From NCBI RefSeq assembly GCF_900019265.1, contig NZ_CYGX02000026.1, forward strand, positions 1 through 50,296: a stretch of 50,296 nt of DNA, in the 5' to 3' direction. The notes under the pieces are model-generated. The model saw nothing but the letters and a program-made list of their open reading frames with translations, searched no databases and was not told the origin of the DNA. The position numbers and the translations under genes are program-made. This document shows, piece by piece, positions 1-9,044 of this stretch (position 1 is its first letter; each line of letters starts with the position of its first letter). This DNA comes from Paraburkholderia ribeironis. Lineage in GTDB: Bacteria > Pseudomonadota > Gammaproteobacteria > Burkholderiales > Burkholderiaceae.

Positions 1-466
1 TTTGCCTGACCGCAGACTCCCGAAAGAATCCGCCGTCGCATTCCGCATCAAGCGCCCACACTTATCGGCTGTTAGTTTTTAAAGATCGATCCGCTACCCC
101 GCCGCACCCGGCTCAACCACCACCTGGCACTGCTTCGGTCTGCGTCGCTGCATCAGCAGCAGAGAAGCGAGATTATGGAGAGCCGATGTCAGGCCGTCAA
201 GCCCATTTGTGAAATTTCTTTTAAACAACACAACCCGCGCGAGCGTGGATTGATGTCAGCGCATGCGCTCCCATATACGTATATATAGATATAGCGAAAG
301 CGTGGGAACTGATCCCGTCTGGTGCAGACGAGGGAGATCCTCCGCAATATGGACGGCGCGCGCCAAGGACCGCGCAAACCGAGCGTGCGAGCCGCCATGG
401 CGGACTCGCAACCGGCTTGCGTGATTAATTGATGTGCCCCCGTGAGCGCGAAGGCGCAAGCTCGTA

Positions 467-472
467 TATAAT
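467..472 (+). promoter_or_regulatory. Possible -10 element of the sigma-factor leader
   Basis: A perfect TATAAT sits about 180 bases before the GTG start of the sigma gene. No good -35 hexamer is found 16-18 bases upstream, so the promoter call is weak. Transcription from here would run straight into the hairpin at 505-531. Confidence 0.3.
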
Positions 473-504
473 GCGAGCCGCGCGAATTTCGCATATTTCT
501 ATCG

Positions 505-531
505 GCCCGCTTCGAGCGGGCTCATCTTTTT
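505..531 (+). terminator. Terminator-like or attenuator hairpin in the leader
   Basis: GCCCGC (505-510), loop TTCGA, GCGGGC (516-521), then TCATCTTTTT. This has the form of an intrinsic terminator. It lies between the TATAAT and the coding start, so it may close a short leader RNA or act as an attenuator. This is inferred from sequence form only. Confidence 0.4.
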
Positions 532-648
532 GCTCCCCAGAGCACAGCCAAACAACCGCGTTGAGTCACTCAGGTGATGTTGAGCCATGCTCGAAACGCC
601 TGACGGTAGCGTCCTGCGTCTCATAGCGAAGCCTCTAGAGGAAAATAC

Positions 649-2643
<1,995 letters not shown>

Positions 2644-2653
2644 ATCAGCGATC

Positions 2654-2684
2654 GCGCTTGCCGTGCGCTCTGCACGGCAAGCGC
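2654..2684. terminator. Perfect 13-bp stem hairpin between convergent genes
   Basis: Arms 2654-2666 and 2672-2684 are exact inverted repeats (GCGCTTGCCGTGC on the left) around a 5-base loop. It lies between the stop of the sigma gene (2643) and the stop of the minus-strand gene at 2695, so it could end transcription from both sides. No long T-run follows on either strand. Confidence 0.65.
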
Positions 2685-2694
2685 AACTCCCTCC

Positions 2695-3078
2695 TCAAGC
2701 AAGCAGCGAGATGATCCCGCCGATGGTCATTCCCGCTGCCAGCCAACGTCCAGCCGTGTAGAACGCATCGCGATCTTCATGCGACTGATCCGGCCGCTCG
2801 AGACCGAGCGTGCCGTACGCAAACGACTGCACTGCCGAGGCGCCCGATTCCGGCGCGCTCTCTCCCGCTGAATCGCTGCCCGCGCCGTCCTGCGCCGTCG
2901 TACTGCCATCCTGAGCCGCCGCTGCCGCGCCCTCGGCGGAAATTTGCACCGCGTCATCCTGCGCGGATGTTGCAGACGTCGCGGTCTGCGCGACGGCGTC
3001 GTTCGCTGCGGATGCGCCGCTCGTCGTCGCGCGATCCGGTGTCGGCAATGTCGGCGACATCGCACTGTCGATTTGCAT
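2695..3078 (-). CDS. Small Ala/Asp-rich protein with C-terminal membrane segment
   Basis: Not assigned to a named family. It is 127 aa, starting at the ATG at 3078, chosen because a strong GGAGGT lies four bases upstream; a longer upstream extension lacks this signal. The first two-thirds are low-complexity Ala/Ser/Thr/Asp/Gln. The last 40 residues are better ordered (AYGTLGLERPDQSHEDRD) and end in a short hydrophobic segment (AAGMTIGGIISLLA) at the very C-terminus, which suggests tail anchoring in the membrane. It is convergent with the sigma gene. I believe similar short proteins occur in Burkholderia, but no function is known to me. Confidence 0.65.
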   Translation of the reverse strand: MQIDSAMSPTLPTPDRATTSGASAANDAVAQTATSATSAQDDAVQISAEGAAAAAQDGSTTAQDGAGSDSAGESAPESGASAVQSFAYGTLGLERPDQSHEDRDAFYTAGRWLAAGMTIGGIISLLA

Positions 3079-3501
3079 AGCTACCTCCGTTCGTTTCCCT
3101 CGACGCATGCGCTGCGCCATCCGTCGGCTACGGCAATTCAAGCCGCTGGGTATGTCACTTTGTTCGCGCCGTACACGGCGATTCGACGCACCGTCGGTCA
3201 CCAAACCTATCGACGCCTATGAGCCCGAACTTGAGAGCCTGTAAGGGGCGGTAAGCGCAATCCGCTTCACTCGCTGGTTCGCGGCGTCGGAGAGTTATCT
3301 GCATGAAAATAGCGGCGCGCCGCCGCGGCTAAAGAACGCCTGCAACTGATTCAGAGCATGGACCGGAAAACCAATTCGCTCAATGAGTTGGGTAAATCAT
3401 GCGCAAGTTGTCCACAGACTTGTGCCCAGTTTCTGTGGACAAGCCGAACAGCACGGCAACAATCGGCCGAGCGCCGCCCGTTGCTGCGTCGTGAACGTGC
3501 G
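3079..3501. other. Intergenic stretch without a gene
   Basis: 423 bases between two minus-strand genes. No credible reading frame. It holds the inverted TTGTCCACA pair at 3408-3442. No clear promoter could be picked out for the small gene at 2695-3078. Confidence 0.5.
3408..3442. repeat. Inverted repeat made of two DnaA-box-like 9-mers
   Basis: TTGTCCACAG (3408-3417) and CTGTGGACAA (3433-3442) are exact inverted repeats separated by 15 bases. Each contains TTGTCCACA, one base from the DnaA box consensus TTATCCACA. It could be a hairpin 3' of the aminotransferase gene or a DnaA-binding site. The sequence alone does not decide. Confidence 0.5.
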
Positions 3502-4710
3502 TCAACCTGGACCGGAAAGACTTTCGAGCGCCACTTGCATTCTTCGCACGCCGGTTTCGATATCCGCCACACCAGGCGCGGCGAAGGACAGGCGCAGTGC
3601 CGCCGCGTCGATATTGTCTTTGTAGAAGGCGACGCCAGGCACGAACATCACATTGTGTTCGATACACGCGCGCAGATAATCGGACGCATTGTGTCCGGAC
3701 TTCAATCGCGCCCACACGAACATGCCACCGGCCGGACGATGAAACGCGATGCTGTGCGCCATATGCGCATCGAGCGCATCGCATAGCGCCCGGCACTTCA
3801 CGCCATACGCATCGACGATACCCGGCAGATGACGCTCCAGCGCGCCGCTCGCGAGGTAGGCCGCGGCAATCGCCTGGGTCCACGGCGAGCTGCACAGGTC
3901 GACGGTCTGCTTGGCGACCACGCAACGCCGCAGAATCTCCGCATGCGCGACCATCCAGCCGACGCGCAGGCCCGGTGCGACGATCTTCGACAGGCTCGAG
4001 AAATGCACGACCCAGTCGCGTGACCCCGGCACCTGATCGCTCAATGCAAGCAACGAAGGCAACGCGGCGCCGCTGAAACGCAGGTCGCCGTAGGGATCGT
4101 CCTCGACGACCACGAAGCGATAACGCGCCGCCAGTTTCAGCAGCGCGGTGCGGCGCTCGAGCGACAGGGTCGCGCCAGTCGGATTGGCGAAGGTGGGCAC
4201 CGTGTATAGCAGTTTCGGCGCAGCGCGCAGCGTGCCGGCTTCGAGCAGCGCGGCGAGCGCCGCGACGTCGAGCCCATGCTGATCGACAGGCACCGTCACC
4301 ACGTCAGCCTGTTGCAGCTTCAGCGCCTGCAACGTCGCCGGATACGCGGGCTGTTCGACCAGCACCACGTCGCCCGGCGCGACCATCACGCGAAGCAGCA
4401 GATCGAAGCCCTGTTGCGAACCGGTCGTCACGAGCAGATCGTGCGGCGCGCACTGCGCGCCGCGGCGTGTCATCAGGCTCGCGAGTTGTTCCTTGAGGAT
4501 GGCAAGGCCGTCGGTCGGACCGTATTGCAGACACTGTGTGATCTGTTGCGATGCACGCGCCGCCGCCGCGTCGAGCCCTTCACGATCGAACAGATCGCTG
4601 GCCGGATAGCCGCCGGCAAACGAGATCATGCCGGGCTGCGCCAGATACTTGAACAGCTCGCGGATTGGCGAGCCGGTCGGCGCTTCGAATGCGGAATTGA
4701 ACTTGAACAT
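3502..4710 (-). CDS. PLP-dependent aminotransferase (2-aminoadipate/LysN-like)
   Basis: A 402-aa fold-type I aminotransferase, a cytosolic PLP enzyme moving an amino group to a 2-oxoacid. The substrate-loop pattern is at the N-terminus (MISFAGGYPASDLF). Asn-Pro is near 176-177, the cofactor Asp and Tyr are in VVEDDPYGDL (about 201-210), and the PLP lysine is K242 in SSLSKIVAPGLRVGW. There is no N-terminal GntR DNA-binding domain, so this is an enzyme and not a MocR regulator. It lies downstream of a FAD amine oxidase and an ALDH7-type dehydrogenase on the same strand. That fits transamination of 2-aminoadipate to 2-oxoadipate at the end of pipecolate/lysine degradation. The family is certain; the substrate is inferred from context. 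Confidence 0.85.
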   Translation of the reverse strand: MFKFNSAFEAPTGSPIRELFKYLAQPGMISFAGGYPASDLFDREGLDAAAARASQQITQCLQYGPTDGLAILKEQLASLMTRRGAQCAPHDLLVTTGSQQGFDLLLRVMVAPGDVVLVEQPAYPATLQALKLQQADVVTVPVDQHGLDVAALAALLEAGTLRAAPKLLYTVPTFANPTGATLSLERRTALLKLAARYRFVVVEDDPYGDLRFSGAALPSLLALSDQVPGSRDWVVHFSSLSKIVAPGLRVGWMVAHAEILRRCVVAKQTVDLCSSPWTQAIAAAYLASGALERHLPGIVDAYGVKCRALCDALDAHMAHSIAFHRPAGGMFVWARLKSGHNASDYLRACIEHNVMFVPGVAFYKDNIDAAALRLSFAAPGVADIETGVRRMQVALESLSGPG

Positions 4711-4842
4711 GGTGGCGGGCCGCTTATCTGTCGATGTCTCTTTCTAAGGAAGTTCGGCGTCGATTGTGGCCATCGCGCGAATGGGTGGCAAAAGCTATCT
4801 ACGCACTACGTATTGCGTTTTTTGCACCACTCCGACGCGTCG

Positions 4843-6015
4843 TTACACCACGTTCTTCTCCACGATCGGCCGGTTTTCGAGTACGCGCGCAAAGCTCAAC
4901 GCACCCAGATCGAGTGTCGTGTAGCGGCCCTGCAGAATCAGTTCGCTGATGCCACGCCCCGTCGCCGGACCTTGCTGCAAACCGTGCCCGCTGAACCCAT
5001 TGGCGAAAATGCAGTTGTCGACGTCAGGGTGATAACCGATGATCGCGTTCTGATCGAGCAGGTTGTACTCATAGTAGCCGGACCAGCAATTCTGCACGCG
5101 CAGCGCTTCGAATTGCGGCACGCGATGCGCGAGCGTCGGCCAGATCACATCGTCGAATAGCGCATGATCGACTTCGTCGAGCGGCAGATCGTCGGGGTCA
5201 TGATCCGCCGAAGGCGACGTGCCGCAAATAAACGAATTGCCTTCGGGCCGAAAGTACACGCCTTTCGGATCGATCAGCAACGGACACCGTTCGAGCCGTG
5301 CGGGCGACGTGACATTGAAAATACTGCGCCGCCGCGCGTAGACCGGCAAATCGATGCCGACCATCTGCGCGACTTTGCGCGACCACGCGCCGGCGGCGTT
5401 CACGACCACGTCGCACGCATAGCTTTCGCCGTTCGCGGTCCGCACCTGCGTGATACGGTTGCCATCGCGATCGAGCGCGGTGACGTCGGCGGCGACATAG
5501 CGCGCGCCGAGCGCGTGGGCCTTCTTGCGTAGCGCCTGCACCAGACCGTAACCGTCGAACCAGCCCTCGCCGCTTTCGCCATACGCGCCGGCGACGAGGT
5601 CCTCGGTGTTGAGCCAGGGAAAGCGCGCCTGCAGTGCGTCCTTGTCGAGCAGACTGATATCGGCGCCGAGGCGCTTTTGCAGCGCGTGATTCTCGCGCAG
5701 GGTGGCTTCACCGGCGGGCGTCGCGAGGAACAGGTAGCCGCCTTCGTGAAGATCGATCGACGGCTGCATGCCGTCGATTTCGAGCCGTTCGCCGATCGAG
5801 CGCAGAAACTCGATGCCGAACAGCGACATCTGAATGGACAGCGGCGTGGAGAATTGCTGACGGATCGACGCCGCCGACAATGCCGACGACGAACGCGCAT
5901 AGGTCGGATCGCGCTCTATCACCGTGACGCCGACTGTCGGGTCGGACAGCCGCAGAAAATACGCAATCGAGCTGCCGATCACCCCACCGCCGACGATCAC
6001 GACTTTGGAACTCAC
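4843..6015 (-). CDS. FAD-dependent amine oxidoreductase (DAO family, pipecolate-oxidase candidate)
   Basis: A 390-aa flavoprotein of the D-amino-acid oxidase / sarcosine-oxidase fold. The N-terminal dinucleotide motif is VVIVGGGVIGSSIAYFLR. A central VVNAAGAWS motif and a C-terminal FANGFSGHGLQQGPATGR complete FAD binding. The start is GTG at 6015, with GGAG seven bases upstream. It lies between an ALDH7-type dehydrogenase and an aminotransferase. In Pseudomonas the FAD enzyme AmaA (L-pipecolate oxidase) sits beside the dehydrogenase AmaB, so oxidation of a cyclic imino acid such as pipecolate is a reasonable guess. Another secondary amine (sarcosine- or glycine-oxidase type) is possible. Confidence 0.8.
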   Translation of the reverse strand: MSSKVVIVGGGVIGSSIAYFLRLSDPTVGVTVIERDPTYARSSSALSAASIRQQFSTPLSIQMSLFGIEFLRSIGERLEIDGMQPSIDLHEGGYLFLATPAGEATLRENHALQKRLGADISLLDKDALQARFPWLNTEDLVAGAYGESGEGWFDGYGLVQALRKKAHALGARYVAADVTALDRDGNRITQVRTANGESYACDVVVNAAGAWSRKVAQMVGIDLPVYARRRSIFNVTSPARLERCPLLIDPKGVYFRPEGNSFICGTSPSADHDPDDLPLDEVDHALFDDVIWPTLAHRVPQFEALRVQNCWSGYYEYNLLDQNAIIGYHPDVDNCIFANGFSGHGLQQGPATGRGISELILQGRYTTLDLGALSFARVLENRPIVEKNVV

Positions 6016-6140
6016 GTCTCACTCCACGGGTAACGTGGCCGCTCTGAAACGCCGGGCGGCGCAAACGGATTGCTAAAGCGGATTGCCGAAGAGCGCTGGC
6101 GCGCACGGCGGCAACGTCAACAGCAACAAGCAACAACAAC

Positions 6141-6209
6141 GGCAACGGCAACAACAACGGCAACGGCAACAACAACGGCAACGGCAACGGCAACAACAAC
6201 GGCAACGGC
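6141..6209. repeat. GGCAAC/AAC minisatellite
   Basis: An 18-base unit, GGCAACGGCAACAACAAC, occurs at 6141-6158 and 6159-6176. A 24-base variant follows at 6177-6200, and a partial copy ends at 6209. Imperfect CAACAA-rich sequence extends left to about 6124. It lies in the gap between the stop of the dehydrogenase gene and the start of the FAD oxidoreductase gene, so its length could vary without breaking a protein. Confidence 0.85.
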
Positions 6210-6252
6210 GCGCGTGCGCGCCGCCACCATGCACGAAATCGCGCTAACGCGC

Positions 6253-7752
6253 CTAGCCGATATTGAAGTCGATGCCCTGCGCGAGCGGCAACGCCGACGA
6301 GTAGTTGACCGTGTTGGTCGCGCGACGCATATAGGCCTTCCACGCATCCGAACCCGACTCGCGGCCGCCGCCGGTTTCCTTCTCGCCGCCGAACGCGCCG
6401 CCGATCTCCGCGCCGCTCGGTCCAATGTTGACGTTGGCGATGCCGCAGTCGCTGCCCGAGTCCGACAGGAAGCGTTCCGCCTCACGCAGGTCGGTGGTGA
6501 ACACGCACGACGACAGACCGTGATGCGCCGCGTTGTTCGCCTCGACCGCATCCGCGAAATCCGTATAGCGCAGCACGTAGAGAATCGGCGCGAAGGTTTC
6601 CTTCAGTACTACCGATGTTTGCGACGGCATTTCGACGATCGCCGGGCGCACGTAGTAACCGCCCTCGTAACCCTTCACCTCGACGCGCTCGCCGCCGAAC
6701 ACCTTGCCGCCTTCGGCCGTGGCCTGCTGCAACGCCTCCTGCATGCGGACATAGGCTTGCTTGTCGATCATCGGCCCCATCAGGGTCCCTGTTTCGAGCG
6801 GGTTGCCAATCGGCACCTTGCTGTACAGCTGCTTCAGACGCTCGATGGTCTTGTCGTACACGCTCTCGTGCACGAACAGACGCCGCAGCGACGTGCAACG
6901 CTGCCCCGCCGTGCCCACTGCCGAGAACAGGATGCCGCGCATCGCGAGTTCGTGGTCGGCGGTTTGCGCGACGATGCCCGCATTGTTGCCGCCAAGTTCG
7001 AGCAGCGAGCGTCCAAAGCGCTTCGCCACTTCGACGCCGACTGCGCGGCCCATTTCCGTACTACCCGTCGCACTGACGATCGACGCACGCGGATCGGTCA
7101 CCAGCTTCGCGCCGACGTCGCGTCCGCCGTTGATCAGCGCGGTCAGGCCGGCCGGCGCATCGCCGAATTCCTTGAGTGCGTCGTTGAGAATCTGATTGAC
7201 GGCAAGCGCAGTCAGCGGCGTCTTTTCCGATGGCTTCCAGATCACCGCGTTGCCGCAGACCAGCGCGAGCGCCGCATTCCACGACCACACCGCAGCCGGA
7301 AAATTGAACGCCGAGATCACGACGCAGGTGCCCATCGGGTGCCATGTCTCCGCCATCCGGTGACCCGGACGCTCCGACGCGATCGTCAGGCCGTACAGCT
7401 GGCGCGACAGACCGACCGCGAAGTCGCAGATGTCGATCATTTCCTGCACTTCGCCCATGCCTTCCTGCAGGATCTTGCCGGTTTCCAGCGTGATGATGCT
7501 GCCGAGCGACTGCTTCTTTTCCCGCAGACGGTTGCCGAGCAGCCGCACCAGTTCGCCGCGTCGCGGCGCCGGCACGTTGCGCCACGCGGTGTAGGCGGCT
7601 CTCGCCTGGGCGAGGGCCGTGTCGACGTCCGCCACGGTGCTGCTGGCCACACGGCCGATGAGCTCGCCGGTGATCGGCGAATGAACCGCGAGATCGCCGG
7701 CCTGCGCCGCGTGGGCGATACCGAGGTCGGCGAGGATGGTGGAAGCGTCCAT
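6253..7752 (-). CDS. ALDH7-type semialdehyde dehydrogenase (AmaB-like)
   Basis: A 499-aa NAD-dependent aldehyde dehydrogenase of the antiquitin (ALDH7) subfamily. These oxidise 2-aminoadipate 6-semialdehyde (in equilibrium with piperideine-6-carboxylate) to 2-aminoadipate. The general-base Glu is in SLLELGGNNAGIV and the catalytic Cys in GTAGQRCTSLRRLFVHE. The C-terminal EIGGAFGGEKETGGGRESGS loop is typical of ALDH7. The start chosen is the ATG at 7752 with AAAGGGG upstream; an upstream extension in the same frame looks non-coding. A plausible sigma-70 promoter lies 46-74 bases upstream. With the next two genes downstream it would form a pipecolate-to-2-oxoadipate series. Confidence 0.88.
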   Translation of the reverse strand: MDASTILADLGIAHAAQAGDLAVHSPITGELIGRVASSTVADVDTALAQARAAYTAWRNVPAPRRGELVRLLGNRLREKKQSLGSIITLETGKILQEGMGEVQEMIDICDFAVGLSRQLYGLTIASERPGHRMAETWHPMGTCVVISAFNFPAAVWSWNAALALVCGNAVIWKPSEKTPLTALAVNQILNDALKEFGDAPAGLTALINGGRDVGAKLVTDPRASIVSATGSTEMGRAVGVEVAKRFGRSLLELGGNNAGIVAQTADHELAMRGILFSAVGTAGQRCTSLRRLFVHESVYDKTIERLKQLYSKVPIGNPLETGTLMGPMIDKQAYVRMQEALQQATAEGGKVFGGERVEVKGYEGGYYVRPAIVEMPSQTSVVLKETFAPILYVLRYTDFADAVEANNAAHHGLSSCVFTTDLREAERFLSDSGSDCGIANVNIGPSGAEIGGAFGGEKETGGGRESGSDAWKAYMRRATNTVNYSSALPLAQGIDFNIG

Positions 7753-7766
7753 GTGAACCCCTTTAA

Positions 7767-7798
7767 TTTCCGATACGAAACAAGAGTAAGTTCGGAAA
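7767..7798. promoter_or_regulatory. Inverted repeat overlapping the dehydrogenase transcription start
   Basis: TTTCCGA (7767-7773) and TCGGAAA (7792-7798) form a 7-base inverted repeat. It abuts the -10 element of the minus-strand promoter at 7798-7826, where a repressor or activator site would be expected. No regulator gene for this operon is intact nearby. The lysR remnant at 8052-8234 is the only trace of one. Confidence 0.4.
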
Positions 7799-7826
7799 CT
7801 ATACACGCGGGTTTTTGTGGCGACAA
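7798..7826 (-). promoter_or_regulatory. Sigma-70-type promoter of the dehydrogenase operon
   Basis: Reading the minus strand: TTGTCG (7826-7821), 17-base spacer, TATAGT (7803-7798). Both hexamers are near consensus and the spacing is ideal. About 45 bases of leader separate it from the ATG at 7752. The rest of 7827-8051 has no gene; it contains a GC-rich hairpin near 8017-8043. Confidence 0.55.
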
Positions 7827-8051
7827 GGCTATTTGCCCTGGGCCGCGTGCCCAAGACCGTGGACGGGCTTGCTGCGTCTAATTTGTAAGTGTGAAGGAAT
7901 CGTCGCTTCCGGCTAGCGCCCGCGCTCGGCTGGCACGCTGCGGCGCGAAGCAGGCGCAGTCAGGTTCGTTTCTTATTGGAAATGCGGTTCGCGGCTATCG
8001 ACGCTCTGAATACTGCCTGACGCGCGCCAACGCGCATTGTCAGCGTTGCGT

Positions 8052-8234
8052 TCACACACCGGCCATCAATCTGTCGACCAGCTCCCGCGCGAACGGCGGC
8101 AAGTCCTTCAGGCTGCGCACGCAGATCTTGAGCTTGCGTTCGGCCCACGGATCGTTCAATCCGACGATCGCAATCTGCGTCGTCTTCCTGTGCCGCAGCG
8201 CGGCCGACTCCGGCACGATGCCGATACCGACCGC
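8052..8234 (-). pseudogene. 3' remnant of a LysR-type regulator gene
   Basis: The minus strand encodes about 60 residues of a LysR effector domain ending at a natural TGA (8054-8052). It starts with GIGIVPESAALRH and continues with WAERKLKICVRSL and FARELVDRLM. The intact LysR protein at 22467-23369 has GIGVLPEGTARRH, WAVRKLQICVADR and FARKLVDLLV at the same place. The remnant begins directly after, and in the same frame as, the TAA of the CoA-lyase gene. The DNA-binding half is absent. This looks like a deletion joint that removed a regulator gene. Confidence 0.8.
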
Positions 8235-9044
8235 TTACCGGCTCGCCATGATGCTGCGTGCCTTCAGAATCACTGGCATATCGACCATCTTGCCGTCCAC
8301 CGCGACCGCTGCGCCGTTGCTGGCCTGCACCGCTGCCAGCACACGTTGCGCCCACGCCTTGTCCGCGTCGCTCCACGCATAGGCGCGATGCACCGCTTCG
8401 ATCTGCTTCGGATGAATGCACAGCTTGCCGCCGAAACCGAAGCGCCGACCGCGTCGCGCATCGGCTTCGACGGCATCCGTATCGGTGATGGTGGTCGACA
8501 CGCCATCCACCGGCGCGCCGATGCTGGCGAGCCGTGACGCCAGCATCGGCGCGCGGAATAGATGCAATTCCTCGCCATCGCCGTCGATGCCGAGATCGAT
8601 CTGAAAATCGAGCGTGCCGAACACGATCCGCTGCACGCGCGGCGCGGTGCACAACACCGACAAGTTCGCCATGCCGCGCGCCGTCTCGACGATCGGCAGC
8701 ACGCCCAACGCAGGATGCGCGTGCGCCAGCACAGTCTCGATCTGCTCACGAGTCTCGGCCTTCGGCAACACGATTCCGGCGACACCTGCCTGTCCGGCCA
8801 GCGCGGCGATGTCGTCGTTGAACCACGCCGTATCCGAGCCGTTGACGCGCACCCACGCGGCGCGTGATGCCTCGCCGGATACAGCGGCCAGCACGGCCGC
8901 CCGCGCCGCCGGTTTGTCGTCCGGCTGCACGGCGTCTTCGAGATCGAGAATCACCGCGTCCGCGCCGGCAGCGTGCGCTTTCTCGAACCGCTCGGGCCGA
9001 TTGCCAGGCACGAACAGATACGAACGAGGCAGCGCGGCGCTCAT
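8235..9044 (-). CDS. HpcH/HpaI (CitE-like) CoA-ester lyase
   Basis: A 269-aa Mg-dependent C-C lyase of the CitE/malyl-CoA/citramalyl-CoA lyase family. The N-terminus is typical (PRSYLFVPGNRPERFEKA). Metal and substrate residues are in ADAVILDLEDAV and LPIVETARGMANL, and the C-terminal GFGGKLCIHPKQIE is a family hallmark. The start at 9044 is fixed by an ATGA overlap with the stop of the PrpD-like gene, so the two are translationally coupled; an 11-residue upstream extension is rejected. As last gene of the 8-22 kb operon it could cleave citramalyl-CoA to acetyl-CoA and pyruvate. Malyl-CoA-type substrates cannot be excluded. Confidence 0.88.
   Translation of the reverse strand: MSAALPRSYLFVPGNRPERFEKAHAAGADAVILDLEDAVQPDDKPAARAAVLAAVSGEASRAAWVRVNGSDTAWFNDDIAALAGQAGVAGIVLPKAETREQIETVLAHAHPALGVLPIVETARGMANLSVLCTAPRVQRIVFGTLDFQIDLGIDGDGEELHLFRAPMLASRLASIGAPVDGVSTTITDTDAVEADARRGRRFGFGGKLCIHPKQIEAVHRAYAWSDADKAWAQRVLAAVQASNGAAVAVDGKMVDMPVILKARSIMASR

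Larger units (their letters stand above)
1..648. other. Gene-less leader upstream of rpoD-like gene
   Basis: No convincing coding sequence on either strand. The stretch holds an AT-rich patch around 270-296, a TATAAT at 467-472 and a hairpin with a T-run at 505-531 (listed separately). In the classical rpsU-dnaG-rpoD arrangement a primase gene would lie here. None is visible, which argues that the sigma gene downstream is a stand-alone copy. Confidence 0.6.

Noticed and set aside
3502..4710. MocR-type GntR regulator
   Set aside because: The aminotransferase fold is complete but there is no N-terminal winged-helix domain, so it is an enzyme.
6070..7881. Plus-strand frame of 603 codons starting in the GGCAAC repeat
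   Set aside because: Antisense to the well-conserved ALDH7 gene, and the N-terminus is only the translated repeat. No ribosome site or family motif.
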